Origin: Phytophthora colocasiae
Taxonomy: Eukaryota; Oomycota; Peronosporomycetes; Peronosporales; Peronosporaceae
Direction of reading: 5' to 3'
Assembly: GCA_018806915.1 (NCBI GenBank)
Contig: JAGKQI010000095.1
Coordinates: 496,001 to 560,000 of the forward strand
Length of the DNA: 64,000 bases
Below, one piece after another: positions 1-10,063 of the stretch. Made by a program: the position numbers and the translations under genes. The first letter of the stretch is position 1; each line of letters opens with the position of its first letter. The notes under the pieces were generated by a model, which searched no databases, was not told the DNA's origin, and worked only from the letters and a program-made list of their open reading frames with translations.

Positions 1-1
1 T

Positions 2-136
2 ACTACAGGTACTACGTCGCCCGATACATCAATCCCCGACATGCCAACTCCAGACACAGCATCGTCCACTTCCAACCCTGATACTACAACGCCAACAGAA
101 AATCCTGATACAACCACAAGTCCACCGACAGTTTAA
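2..136 (+). CDS. 3' end of a Thr/Pro/Ser-rich protein (possibly the tail of an elicitin-like protein)
   Basis: The frame is open from the window edge to TAA at 134-136 and gives about 44 residues made almost wholly of Thr, Pro, Ser, Asp and Asn, with repeated PDT and NPDTTT-like units. Such O-glycosylation-prone tails are known at the C-terminus of some oomycete elicitin-like and cell-wall mucin-like proteins, and elicitin-like genes lie just downstream, which favours that reading. No domain is visible in the part present, so the identity is an inference. Confidence 0.5.
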   Translation, partial: TTGTTSPDTSIPDMPTPDTASSTSNPDTTTPTENPDTTTSPPTV

Positions 137-245
137 AGGAAGAACAGTCGGTCATTTCAAAGTATATGTCTTAAAGCTCAACGCTAAACAGTTAAAAACG
201 CATGTCCCCAGCTTCAATGGTCCTGTATTTACAAGATTCTTACAA

Positions 246-1661
246 CTACTCGGTCTTCTGCTCGCGGTGGGCCTGGATCTTGGCTGCCCACTTGTACACG
301 CTCTTCTTGACTTCCGCTTCATCGATAGTCGTAAGTTTGCGGTTGGCCAGCAGATGCTTGCCATTGATCCAAACGTCCGACACGTTCTCCCGTCCAGCCA
401 CGTACACGATGTGGCTGATGGCATTGTACATGGGGATCATCTCGATGCTGTCACACTCGACAGCAATGACATCAGCGCGTTTGCCTACCTCAATGGACCC
501 GATCTCCTTCTCCAACCCCATAGCACGCGCACCGTTGAGTGTAGCCATCTTCAGCGCCTCCGCGGCAGGCACGCTGGAGCTCTGCAGCGTCTGCACCTTG
601 GCCAAAATGGCAGCCAACTTCATCTCACCGAACATATCGAGCGAGTTGTTGCTAGCCGCACCATCCGTGCCGATGCCGACGTTCACGCCCGCCTTCAACA
701 TGGCCGTGACCGGTGCGATACCCGACGCCAGCTTGAGGTTGGACGACGGACAGTGCGCCACGTGCGCGCCGGCCACCGCGACATCGTGAATCTCCTCGGT
801 CGTGAGCTGCGTCATGTGCGCGCAGATGAGGTGTTCGGACAACAGTCCCATGCGCTTCAAGTTGGCTAACGGTCGGAGCTTCTGGTCGCTCTGGTGGCAG
901 CTCATGGACTGGCGGTTCAGCGCTTCACTGTCGCAGCATTCGCTCGCCGTCTCGTGCAGGTGGATGTGTACGCGTGCCTTGTGCTCCCTAGCGAGTGCAT
1001 CGGAACGTTGAAGGTTCTTGTCCGAGACAGTGTACGGTGCATGAGGCGACACAGTCGCAGTGATGAGGTCGTGGCATCCCGGTGCGTATTTCTCGAGATT
1101 CGGCTTCGCTTTGGCGAAATAGTCGTCTGCTCCAGACCCGTACGGTCCAGGGAATTCCATGATCACCTGCCCCACAGCTCCACGGAAACCGGTTTCCTCC
1201 AAAACTTCGCACACCTGTTCAGGGAAGAAGTACATGTCGTTGCAACAGGTCGTACCGCATCGTAGCATCTCCGCTACGGCGTGTTTCGTGCCGGTTTTGA
1301 TGAAATCCGGGCCGACGAACGCGCCTTCCGTGGGCCAAATGTCCTGCATCAACCAGTCGCACAGCGGTTTGTCGTCCGAAAGTCCTCGAAGAAGTGTCAT
1401 TGCCGAATGCGTGTGCAGATTCACAAGCCCCGGCGTGACGATGTGGTTGGATAGGTGACGCTCTTCCGTTCCGACGAATTGGGCCGAAGCCTCGTCATTC
1501 GGCAGAAGCGCAATGATACGGGAATTGTCAATGACAATGGCGTGGTCGGAAAGAATAACGCCATGAGGCACAACGGGGATCACGTGTGCTGCGTAGATGA
1601 CGAGATCTACGGTGGTTTTAGCGGGGGAGTCGTCCGGGACGGGAGTCTGGTGGGGAGGCAT
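246..1661 (-). CDS. TRZ/ATZ-family amidohydrolase (SAH/MTA deaminase-like)
   Basis: A 471-residue single-exon protein of the metal-dependent amidohydrolase superfamily. It shows the HTH metal pair in LHTHSAMTLLRG (about residues 83-85), the VSPHAPYTV segment, HLHE (about 236), CAH (about 282) and GTDGAASNN with the metal/catalytic Asp (about 333), followed by the usual C-terminal ADV..V.. beta segment. This set is typical of 5-methylthioadenosine/S-adenosylhomocysteine deaminases and related ATZ/TRZ hydrolases, which hydrolytically deaminate purine or triazine rings; the exact substrate cannot be read here. The start is the ATG at 1661; the frame extends 22 codons further only to non-ATG codons. 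No signal peptide is seen, so a cytosolic enzyme is likely. Length is normal for the family. Confidence 0.85.
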   Translation of the reverse strand: MPPHQTPVPDDSPAKTTVDLVIYAAHVIPVVPHGVILSDHAIVIDNSRIIALLPNDEASAQFVGTEERHLSNHIVTPGLVNLHTHSAMTLLRGLSDDKPLCDWLMQDIWPTEGAFVGPDFIKTGTKHAVAEMLRCGTTCCNDMYFFPEQVCEVLEETGFRGAVGQVIMEFPGPYGSGADDYFAKAKPNLEKYAPGCHDLITATVSPHAPYTVSDKNLQRSDALAREHKARVHIHLHETASECCDSEALNRQSMSCHQSDQKLRPLANLKRMGLLSEHLICAHMTQLTTEEIHDVAVAGAHVAHCPSSNLKLASGIAPVTAMLKAGVNVGIGTDGAASNNSLDMFGEMKLAAILAKVQTLQSSSVPAAEALKMATLNGARAMGLEKEIGSIEVGKRADVIAVECDSIEMIPMYNAISHIVYVAGRENVSDVWINGKHLLANRKLTTIDEAEVKKSVYKWAAKIQAHREQKTE

Positions 1662-1857
1662 AGCTGTTCGTTTGCGGAATTCCTCGAATGGCTGTCGGAC
1701 GGTGCGATCCGTCTCACAGATTGACAAAAACGTTATGATTGGTTGAAAATAAATAAAGTGAATACAAACCTTTAGTCAGAATTAAAACGACCTTATTACA
1801 AGCTCGCGCCCGTCTCAAGACGAGTCGAATCAGGTACAAGACAACTTCAACGTGGCC

Positions 1858-2103
1858 TTAAACGCCCAGCAGTATTCCTACGACGTTACCAACCTCGTCC
1901 ATAGGAGCTGAATGGCCCAACACAGTAGCAACATGACCGGAAATTCGCTGCGCCTTGCTGTCTTTATCAGTGTTGTCCACTGCTCGTTCTTGACGAAGCG
2001 AACGGACAGATTGAGAAATGCTTGAGTAGAACACTTGAGTAGAACAGTCTTCGGCTTGAATTACAAGAATCGACACGAGCAGGAGAAAGAGAAGACTGAA
2101 CAT
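1858..2103 (-). CDS. small secreted elicitin-like relative lacking the elicitin core
   Basis: An 81-residue protein with a clear signal peptide (MFSLLFLLLVSILVIQA) and only one mature Cys (EDC). Its N-terminus and C-terminus match the neighbour at 2198-2665: EDCSTQ versus ENCTVQ, QERAV versus EERAV, and GHSAPMD versus GHSVPMD near the end. The roughly 80-residue elicitin core with five of the six cysteines is missing in frame. It is therefore a tandem duplicate with an internal deletion, still open from ATG to stop. A normal elicitin function (sterol binding) is unlikely. It may be a decaying copy or a gene encoding only the conserved tail. Confidence 0.65.
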   Translation of the reverse strand: MFSLLFLLLVSILVIQAEDCSTQVFYSSISQSVRSLRQERAVDNTDKDSKAQRISGHVATVLGHSAPMDEVGNVVGILLGV

Positions 2104-2197
2104 CGTTTAAACTGGAAGAAAACTTGAAAGTGAGAGCTTGTTAAACGGGAGAACCGTAACGGTGAAAGGCACAGATCGACCACTTGATGGACTACAT

Positions 2198-2665
2198 CTA
2201 CCACTTGAGGAAGGCCAAAACCGTATCTAGCGCGTCCATCGGCACGGAATGTCCGACGATACCTGCGATAGTATCGGCTGTGTGGCCAATTCCGTGATGG
2301 TCTTCATCTTTGCTCACAGCCCGTTCTTCCAGTGCCGCTTCGGTGCATTTGGAAGCAACAGTGATGACTTGAGTGAGGTTGAGGGAGTGTTGTCCAAGCA
2401 CCACGTCACAGTTCGGGATTAAACCGGAGGATACTGTCGTGTTCAGCAGCGTTTGGCAGGCAGAACTGGCGCAAAACCCTTGAATTTGGCTGAGTGACGG
2501 GGACGAGAAGGACAAAAGCGAGTAGTTACTGTCACTCTGGCACGTCGAGAAGTTCGGATCGGATGAAATTGGCTCCATTGAACTGGAAATCAACTGGACG
2601 GTGCAGTTTTCCCCGTTGACGACGAAAGTTGACACTAGGAGAAACAACACTGTTAACGTCTGCAT
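2198..2665 (-). CDS. elicitin-like secreted protein
   Basis: A 155-residue protein: signal peptide (first about 19 residues), then an elicitin domain with six cysteines in the family order (ENC, STCQ, GFC, SACQ, PNC, SKC), then a C-terminal extension with EERAV and a GHSVPMD-containing hydrophobic end. Elicitins are secreted oomycete proteins that bind sterols and can be recognised by plants. The C-terminal extension is not a Thr/Pro tail and is shared with the shorter neighbour at 1858-2103, which marks these two as a tandem pair. The ATG at 2665 begins directly at the signal peptide. Confidence 0.85.
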   Translation of the reverse strand: MQTLTVLFLLVSTFVVNGENCTVQLISSSMEPISSDPNFSTCQSDSNYSLLSFSSPSLSQIQGFCASSACQTLLNTTVSSGLIPNCDVVLGQHSLNLTQVITVASKCTEAALEERAVSKDEDHHGIGHTADTIAGIVGHSVPMDALDTVLAFLKW

Positions 2666-3015
2666 CGTACAGGTGATTCAAGTAGAACAGAGAGGATTGA
2701 ACTGTGAACACGTCGATAAATGGCTAAGGGTATGGCGTATTCCATGGTCTTAATGGTGAAAGCTAAGGGAATTCGAATCATCCGGGATGAATGGGATGGA
2801 GAACCTCAAGGAACGGAACTGGTAGTGTTCGAAGATGTCGAGTGTCAAGGAGAAGCTACTGCTGGGGGGAAGAAGACAGACGCAGAGTTCTCCACAGTCG
2901 CCTCTGCACACAAAATCCGGTCGTTAATGGTATCTACTGCGACATGATGTACAAACCGTTCAACAACTCGGCTGTCGTCATGTAAAATGTAGTTTCAATG
3001 GAGTTTTTGAGTCTT
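2666..3015. other. intergenic, no recognised gene
   Basis: 350 bp between two minus-strand genes; it should hold the 3' region of the coiled-coil gene and the promoter of the elicitin. A plus-strand ATG frame of 75 codons at 2720-2947 has no recognisable protein features and is not called. Confidence 0.5.
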
Positions 3016-4667
3016 CTACTCATCTTCATCGTCACTGACAATTCCCATGAGGATTTCAGTGAATTTATCCTCAGCAAAGCTTGGAACTTGCCATTTGAAC
3101 GTCGTAGAATGCTCCGAGTTATTACAAAGACCATCTTCCTCGAAATCTGCGAGTTCTGGGGGTAGGAAGAAGTCCATTTTGAAACGTTGAGATGTACCAG
3201 AGCCATCCTCATCGTTGTTGCTTTTCCTGCTAGAAGATACGTCAGTGCTTGAAGACTGGTGTGGCTCGTATCTGTACTGCATCATCCTCCGGAGCTTGGC
3301 CGCATGCTCTTCCACTCGTTTACTGGCTTTCGCTCGTGCTTCTGCTGCCACTTGAGTGCGAGCTTTCTCCTCCTCCATCATGTTGCTCCATTCCTCCTCC
3401 CGCAGTCGAATCTGCAAATCTCGTTCAGCTTCTCGTTGTCTTTTCAGTCGCTCTTTTTCATCCGCTAACTCGAGTTCTCGTCGCTGTTGACGTGTGTGGG
3501 AAGTTTCATCTAGAATAGCTTCCAGTTCCATCTCCAGTGCTGCTTTCTGTGCTGTTAACCGAGAAACCTTGGACTTTTGCACTGCATTTCGCTGCTGAAT
3601 CTTCTCCAGTTTCAATCGAACACGCTCTCGCTGCTTGTACTTCTGGATGTAGCTCTGCTTCACGTTCATTTCCAGCAGCATCTACATCAAGTCAGAAATT
3701 AGATCAAGCACACAGTATTAGCTTCTAAGTCCAAGTAACTCACCTTCTCACGTAGCTGAGCTTCCAGTTGGATCATGAATTCGCTCGACTCTTTTTGATG
3801 CTCCAGTATATCGTTCATATCTGCCGTCCAAACAGATTCCGTATCACAGTTTGATATAGTCGATCGCGCAGTGGCCATAGAGGAAGAAGACCTGAAGGAT
3901 CTTGCACGCACTAATTCGATCCTCCTCATCTGCTCCTGCAAGTGAAACGCAGCCTCTTGCCGCTCCAGTTCTTGCTCTTTCTCTTGTTGCGATTTCTCTA
4001 GTTGAAGCCTCTTGGCTCGCTCTTGAGCTAGTGCCAAAGCTGCTGCGACCTTCTCGGCATTTGCCCTTTCTACTTCCTTCGGATCCAGTCTCTCTTCTTC
4101 TTGGTTGTTAGAACGCTTCTTCCTTCTTGAACGCTTGCGATGCTTCTGATGCGGCGGACGTGGCTTCCGTACCTTTTCCAGGGTGTCGGAACTGTTGCGG
4201 GAGGTTAATTCTTCGTCTTTGATGCTGGAATTCCTACTGCTGGCCGGAGGAGACAACGATTCCCACGAATCCAAGTGGCCACTAAGCCGATGGTCCCAAA
4301 TATGTTCAGACTTGAGCATTGGTCTTGAAAGAGGCACCGGAAGAGAAGATCTGACCTCAGCTGTCTTGTTTTGACCCTGAAGCAGTTCGTTGATACCATC
4401 TTCCCAGCTCTGCGTCTGCTTCAGATCTACAGTAGATTTAAGTGACTGACGTCGACGGTGGGCAGACCTGCTTCGTGGTGGCTTTGGAACAGGAGAGGCT
4501 GACGGTGGAGCATTAATGTTAAACGGGACCTTGTGAACTGCAGGTGGGGGCTTTAACAACGACGGTTTAGCACGGACTGGAACGTGGACAGCGTGACTGT
4601 AAGTCTCCTGGATCTGAGCCTCTTGCTCCGCGAAGAAGCGCCCGATCTTCTCGATAAGGTCTGCCAT
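3016..4667 (-). CDS. coiled-coil protein, unrecognised family (2 exons)
   Basis: Two exons, complement of 3016-3681 and 3744-4667, joined by a 62 bp intron (gtgagt at 3743, tgtag before 3681) that keeps phase 0; 529 residues. The N-terminal half is Pro/Ser/basic-rich with a KHRKRSRRKKR basic run (possible nuclear signal). The centre and C-terminal half are long heptad-type helices rich in Glu, Gln, Arg and Lys, ending in an acidic DDEDE tail. No catalytic or named domain was recognised. It starts 67 bp downstream of the stop of the gene at 4734-5684 on the same strand, so the two may share transcription. The start ATG at 4667 opens a clean helix. Confidence 0.7.
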
Positions 4668-4733
4668 AATTCACTTCTGGTCCTGGACGCAACTGCCGTT
4701 TTGACAAAAACCATAGATAGAGCACTGGTACAG

Positions 4734-5684
4734 TTAATGAAGCCCTGTAACACGCTGCTCCATAGCTCGAACTTCCTCCAGGATCTTCTTCTGTGCCATT
4801 AGAGTTTCTTGCGCCACTCGTAACATCAAATCCAGCTTAGATCGAGACACAACAACGTCGTCATTGCCACTTTCAGCGCCAGACATCACAGTCCCGTATG
4901 TCTCCGCTGTAGAGAGATCTCCAGCTGAAATCCCTCCATCAGTCCCTGTATCTCCCATAATGGAAGACGAATCCGACAGCATCGGCACGGACGAGTCCGT
5001 CATGACTCTAGAGTGTTCACTACCCGAACTTGAGCCCAAGGGGTCGTAATCCAGCCCTCTTCTTGGTTGAGCTTGTCGAACATGTTCCAGTTCATCAATT
5101 AGCGCTCGGATCTCCATTTGCTCCTTCTGGCGTCGTCTAGTTCCTCCTCTACTCAACGAATTTCAAATGTTACTTAGTTTTCTTACCCAGAATGTTTATT
5201 TTACTAGAAAAATAACTTACCTTGTGTTCCCACGACCAGCTCGACGGTTCTGCTTGGTCACTTCACTGCGTCGATTACGTACGAGCTTAAGGAAAGCTGA
5301 GTAGTTGAGTCTAGGCTCGTTTAAGTTCCCTCCTTGATAGTAAAACTCGTCGTAACCTTGTTCCAGTAATTGCTCGGTCGTTAACCTGTCTGGGATCCGG
5401 TTAAACTGCTTGGCCCATTGCACATATTTCCGGAGTAGAATCAGCTGGATGCCTTTGCCAATACAATGGCGTCGACCTCCTCTAGAGCGGTGAGAATGGA
5501 TCTGATTCGGCTGAGAGGCGTCGTAACTGGGAGCTTCGTCCTCAGCTAATACTGCAGCGTCGTCGCTGCCATCTTGTAGAGAGGTAGTAGAGACATGTAA
5601 CGGTAAGAGGGTGTGGTCTTCAGTAGCTTCATCGTCCCCTTCATGGCCAGGAGGAGGCAGTACATCGACACTTAGCATGTCCAT
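4734..5684 (-). CDS. hypothetical protein with a basic helical domain (2 exons)
   Basis: Exon 1 is the complement of 5221-5684 and exon 2 of 4734-5148 (or 5151). The donor is gtaagt at 5220, phase 2, and the acceptor is a tandem gagtag site that permits two starts of exon 2 three bases apart. The product is about 292 residues: an acidic N-terminus, a basic, aromatic helical part (QLILLRKYVQWAKQF ... NYSAFLKLVRNRR, about residues 80-150), a Ser-rich linker, and a C-terminal coiled coil. The family is not recognised; a DNA- or RNA-binding role is only a guess from the basic helices. Confidence 0.65.
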
Positions 5685-5766
5685 CTTTGTGGGAATTCAG
5701 TAAGTTTTGACTGGCTCCAAATGGTAGAATCAGAACTGAAGAATTCTGAGTCTGTATTAAAATAAG

Positions 5767-6129
5767 TTAGTTGCTCTTCAGTAGTCTAAGAATGGTCCTC
5801 ATCATGGCGGATAGCGATGGACGTCGCTTGGTAGACACTTTACACGACGTAGAAGTGATGATCTTCAATGCTAACGAGTTGAAATTGACGCCTTTGAAGG
5901 AAATTTGACACTCCGGAAGGTTGAGAGCTGCTAATGGCGGCATTAGCGACTTGCAGGCGGCACTGGCACAGATCGCAGCGGCATTAGCATCCATTTGACA
6001 CGTCGAGTAGTTGATTTCACTCGTAAGAGGTTGCAGAGCTTCAATCAGCTGCGTCTTGTTACAAGACGACAAACTGTAGACGACATTCATCAACATGAAG
6101 AGTAGAATCAGAATCTTAAGGCTCGGCAT
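5767..6129 (-). CDS. elicitin-like secreted protein
   Basis: A 120-residue protein starting at the ATG at 6129, directly before a signal peptide (MPSLKILILLFMLMNVVYS). The mature part has the six elicitin cysteines (SSC, STCQ, AIC, AACK, PEC, TSC), including the STCQ and CASAACKSL motifs, and a short basic tail. It is the third elicitin-type gene within 4.5 kb and is separated from the first pair by two unrelated genes. An upstream in-frame extension exists but would bury the signal peptide. Confidence 0.85.
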   Translation of the reverse strand: MPSLKILILLFMLMNVVYSLSSCNKTQLIEALQPLTSEINYSTCQMDANAAAICASAACKSLMPPLAALNLPECQISFKGVNFNSLALKIITSTSCKVSTKRRPSLSAMMRTILRLLKSN

Positions 6130-6456
6130 TAGAAGCTTCGTAGCTGCTGTCCAAAGGGGAAATGAGACGAAGATCAACACTAACATTGCTGGTAGCATTA
6201 CGAGGTCTTACACTGGCAGTATCAAAGGGTATAATATTAATAATAATGATAATATAATAAAAATACGTTCTTCTTCTTCCTTTGCGCATAAGACTCTGCA
6301 TGTCCTGACGTCTACGGTCCGCCCTTGCCCCATTTATCCTGCAAATCCTGCTCATACATACTTAGCCATCCGCCAAAGTAAGTCATCACGTAAAAACCCG
6401 GCGGTTTTCAGCAGACTCTGAGGACGGACTAGAGCTGTCACTACCTCTTCTAAGCC
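6130..6456. other. divergent intergenic region with an AT-rich tract
   Basis: 327 bp between the divergent elicitin and TBC genes, so it must hold both promoters. It contains a low-complexity (taa/ata)n stretch at about 6228-6268. No RNA gene or repeat family was recognised. Confidence 0.5.
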
Positions 6457-8293
6457 ATGGAGACGACTGTTGACGCCCCTGCCACTGCGTTGCCCGTACA
6501 GGAAGCGCCAGTGGCTCCTGCTCCGTCCGCTACGTCACCTGCCTCGTCCTCGTCCGCTTCGAGTTCGGGAGGAGAAGAACCCACCGAAAAACTACCACCC
6601 CCTGCCCCGATACTGAAGCCATTGGACCCTGCGAGTGATGAGGACGTAGGAGACGCTCCTACTGCTACAGGGAACAGCCACAGCTTAGCTGGGGCTTTTG
6701 GACTCATGAAAGATCGCGCAGCTACAGCAAAGAAGACACTTGGGCCGCAACTACTGCATATGAAGGACCAAACGAGCAAAAAGTATATGGAGAAGTATCA
6801 GCCTACAATTGTTAAGGCGAAAACATCGGCTACTGTTGGGTTAACAACCGCTGCGAGTAAGATGAAAGAAGGGTCCACACAGGGTTGGAGTATGTTGAAG
6901 ACTAAACTGGCAGCTGCTGGACCTGTGGCGGAACGACTTCATACCATGGGGCTTAATGTTATGACGGACATTTACCTGGGAGACACTTCGGTGGACATGT
7001 TGGAATACGTGGAGGACCCTCGAAGTGCCAGCTGTCTGTTCCTTAACAAGTACAAAGGTGGACAACTTGGTGCTGAGTCTCCGTCGAAAGCAAAAGCACT
7101 TCTGAGGATGAGTACGAAGACGATACTATGTCTTGTAATTGTCTTCCCACTGCTAACGTTGATCTTGTTATCTCTTTACAGCTCGAGCGATCAGTAATTC
7201 CAGTACCCAGTCAGTTGAAAACGAGTCTCCAAGATCTGTTAGTCCAGCAGATCAGTGCTTTTCGACTCCGTACGTATTAGGAAATATCTTGCTCTTCTGT
7301 GGAGATTTACCTGTATTAGCGCGAGTTTCTGGCGTGAACAAAGCGTGTCGGGAGTTCATCACGTCAGAGCAAAGACTCGAGAAGTTCTGTGTTCGTTATG
7401 GACATCTCCCTCCTTCTTGTCGGTTCGCGTATTGGGAGAAGACGACGAACCTCCGACGGACTCGAGACGCAGCGGAATTGGACTACGACACGTACTTGCA
7501 GATGGCTTTATCCAAAGGTGACGCCACAGAATCGATCATGACGGACGTGCGTCGTACTTACGGCCGTGTAGCACCTCACAAACGTGCAGCTAACCACAAG
7601 GACGAAGTGTCGGAGGAGGATTTAACCACTCAGTTGAGTGAAATTCTACATGCGTTGGCTGGTCGATTCCCAGCCGTTGGATACTGCCAAGGGATGGATT
7701 ATATCGCAGCTCATGTACTGAACAAAGTCAAGAAAAGTGGTTCTGCTCACAGTACAAAAGCTGAAGCAGAGAGCACCTTCTGGCTGCTGGTTACACTGTT
7801 CGAGAACTACGGACTGCACGATATGTTTGCCCCGGGACTGCACACACTCCACGTGCACTGCTTCCAGACGCAGAGGCTGTTGGAACTGACTGAACCCGCT
7901 TTGGCCGAGCACTTTGCAAGTGAGAGAGTTCCCATTGAGATGTTCGCTGTGGGCTGGTTCCAAACGTTGTATTTGTACCTGAACGTGCTTCCACGAGACT
8001 CGTTGAACCGCATCTGGGACGTGTTTCTCTTTGAAAAGAACTGGAAGATGATGCTTCGAGTGGCTCTGGCCCTGCTGCAGCTCTCGCACAAGTACGTCAT
8101 GGACAAACCCATCGATGAAATCATGCAGTTCTTCAACACGTTCGCAGATAAAGCTGACGATATTCTGGCGGAAGCTCCTCTATCCGAACGCGCTCTACGA
8201 CTCAAAGTGACCAACACAGTCCTGTCCAAGTTGCAGAAGCAGCATATCAAGCACAAACGAGCGTCTCCAACGAAGACTCAAACGTTCAACTAA
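6457..8293 (+). CDS. TBC-domain Rab GTPase-activating protein (2 exons)
   Basis: Exons 6457-7111 and 7182-8293 flank a 70 bp intron (gtacga ... ctaac ... ctttacag), phase 1, giving 588 residues. The N-terminal third is Ala/Pro/Ser-rich, then helical. An F-box-like stretch follows (ILLFCGDLPVLARVSGVNK, about 250-275), then a TBC domain with both catalytic fingers: IMTDVRRT (Arg about 342) and YCQGMDYIAA (Gln about 388). TBC proteins accelerate GTP hydrolysis by Rab GTPases and so steer membrane traffic. Reading through the intron would instead give a hydrophobic end and stop at 7197; the pyrimidine-rich intron explains that hydrophobicity, and splicing is the better model. Confidence 0.85.
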
Positions 8294-8636
8294 AGGGGAT
8301 AACGATGTTAGTGAGCTAATGAATTTCGAATGTATAGCTACAGTTTGATGTACTGTTCTTAATCACTGGACTGACCAAGCAGGAACTCCTCCAACAACAC
8401 TGGAATAGTCAACTGCGCCTCACACTCCCGTTTCCCGACCTTCTCCGCTCGTCTTTTACCCATAGCCACCATGTCAGTCGTGAATTGAGCGAGAATCTTC
8501 TTCCTCTTCTCCGTTCCAGCCGTAAATTTCACGAATCCTCGAGGTTGAGCCAAATTGAAGCGGACGTACACTAGGAAGTCCAGACAGTACTGGCATGTGC
8601 ACGGTGGTAAGACACTTACTGCTTTTACACCTTTTA

Positions 8637-8677
8637 ACCTTCAAAATGTCAAAAAGAAAATTCAATACGTCAAAACG
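8637..8677 (+). repeat. left terminal inverted repeat of the Tc1/mariner element
   Basis: 41 bp, starts ACCTTCAAAATGTC and ends CGTCAAAACG; identical to the reverse complement of 10023-10063. Confidence 0.9.
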
Positions 8678-8892
8678 ACACAGGCGTACAAAACCAATAT
8701 TATATTTTCATCACTAAAGACAGGGTATTATCAACTAAAGTGTTTTTTAATGGCGGGAAGGAACGGCGCCAAAACTGCTGGACGGTGTTGATTCTAGCGC
8801 TCCATCCAACAATCGCCCCACGCTTCCGTGGTCCTAACACATTATCTAATACTACGTTCAAGAAGCAAGCTACCCTCCACTACGAATCTTCT

Positions 8893-9957
8893 ATGCTGTA
8901 CGATGAAGCAACCATCAAGCGCGTTCTGCGCGCCGCCAATGCTGGCAAAGACTGGAAGGATGTTGCGGTGAAAAACGACGTTAATCTACGCTCGGCATAC
9001 CGCTGGATTGCCGCAGCACAAACTAACGATGACTGGGAGGCGTCGCCAAGAAAGCCTCGTGGTGGAAAACGCAACGCTAAGATCACGGAAGAGCACGTCG
9101 CCTACTTACTGTCTATTCTCGACGAAAATTGCTACCTTACCCTTGACGAGTTAGTCGACGCGCTGGAAGCGCGTTTTGAGGTAAAGGTTACTCGGCAGAC
9201 AATCAAGCGTCATCTCGATGCCAGGATGTACACAATGAAACAGACGCACCGGGACAATAACTACCGCAACCTGACCAAGAACAAGCTACTACGCCGTGAC
9301 TACATCGTCAATCTGTTAGCCTACAAGGCTGAAGGTAAGCATATTTTCTATGTTGACGAAACTAACTTCAACCTGTGGTGTTCTCGCCGGCGTGGACGCA
9401 GCTTAAAAGGAAAACGCGCGGTCGACCAGAACACCGCCGGTAAAGGTTCCAATATCCATGTGATTGCCTGCATCTCCGAGGACGGGCTAACGTACTCAGA
9501 GACACAGTTTGGCTCCTTTACTTCGGAGAAGTGCAATGCGTACATGCGTCGACTCCTCAGGCACATCTCCCGAACATCATCGCTGGACAACGTGGTGATT
9601 GTTGCTGATAATGCTCCTTGCCATACTCACGTCGAAGACGTCTTCAAGGAAGACGAGTTTGCTGGCGCAGCACTCCTTCGGCTGGGGCCTTATTCCCCCA
9701 TGCTTAATCCGATCGAGAATTGTTTCTCCGTTTTCAAGTCAATGGTGAAGCGATTCTTGGCTCAGCACCGCAAAGCAATCCTCCAAGTACCGCCGCATCG
9801 AACAATCAAGGAGCATCGCGAGGAGTACCTTCTGATGGCTGCAGAACTACTCATCGAGGAGGCAATCACTCCTCGGCTCTGTTCCAACTGTTCGCTGCAC
9901 ACGTTCAAGTTTCACGCAGCAGCTATCCAGATGAACGACATGCCTGTTGGTCATTAA
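8893..9957 (+). CDS. Tc1/mariner-type DDE transposase
   Basis: 354 residues from the ATG at 8893. An N-terminal helix-turn-helix region (ATIKRVLRAANAGKDW ... NLRSAYRWI and a second TRQTIKRHL helix) would bind the terminal repeats. The catalytic domain shows D in YVDETNF, D in VIVADNAPCH 83 residues on, and E in LNPIENCFSVFK 35 residues later by my count, close to the DD34E spacing of Tc1. Together with TA duplications this places it in the IS630-Tc1-mariner superfamily. No stop or frameshift is seen, so it could be active. The frame is open for 51 codons upstream without an ATG. Confidence 0.9.
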   Translation: MLYDEATIKRVLRAANAGKDWKDVAVKNDVNLRSAYRWIAAAQTNDDWEASPRKPRGGKRNAKITEEHVAYLLSILDENCYLTLDELVDALEARFEVKVTRQTIKRHLDARMYTMKQTHRDNNYRNLTKNKLLRRDYIVNLLAYKAEGKHIFYVDETNFNLWCSRRRGRSLKGKRAVDQNTAGKGSNIHVIACISEDGLTYSETQFGSFTSEKCNAYMRRLLRHISRTSSLDNVVIVADNAPCHTHVEDVFKEDEFAGAALLRLGPYSPMLNPIENCFSVFKSMVKRFLAQHRKAILQVPPHRTIKEHREEYLLMAAELLIEEAITPRLCSNCSLHTFKFHAAAIQMNDMPVGH

Positions 9958-10022
9958 CCTTTGTAACCGAATTATAAGAATTTGGATCGACGCCCTTCTT
10001 TATCTGTGTCGTTTTGAATTTA

Positions 10023-10063
10023 CGTTTTGACGTATTGAATTTTCTTTTTGACATTTTGAAGGT
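10023..10063 (-). repeat. right terminal inverted repeat of the Tc1/mariner element
   Basis: 41 bp, reverse complement of 8637-8677; followed by the TA duplication at 10064-10065. Confidence 0.9.

Larger units (their letters stand above)
8637..10063 (+). mobile_element. Tc1/mariner-superfamily DNA transposon, full length
   Basis: A 1427 bp element flanked by TA at 8635-8636 and 10064-10065. It has 41 bp perfect terminal inverted repeats beginning ACCTTCAAAATG; beyond them the right end carries a 13 bp extra segment before the repeat resumes (acacag). It holds one open transposase gene. Perfect repeats, TA duplication and an open frame indicate a recent insertion, here into the coding part of a PX-like gene on the opposite strand. 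Confidence 0.9.

Noticed and set aside
2720..2947. 75-codon plus-strand ATG frame between two minus-strand genes
   Set aside because: No signal, domain or recognisable composition; expected by chance.
7112..7197. Hydrophobic C-terminal end of the 6457-7197 frame, looking like a tail anchor
   Set aside because: It is the translation of a pyrimidine-rich intron with a good branch point and acceptor; splicing gives a continuous TBC protein.
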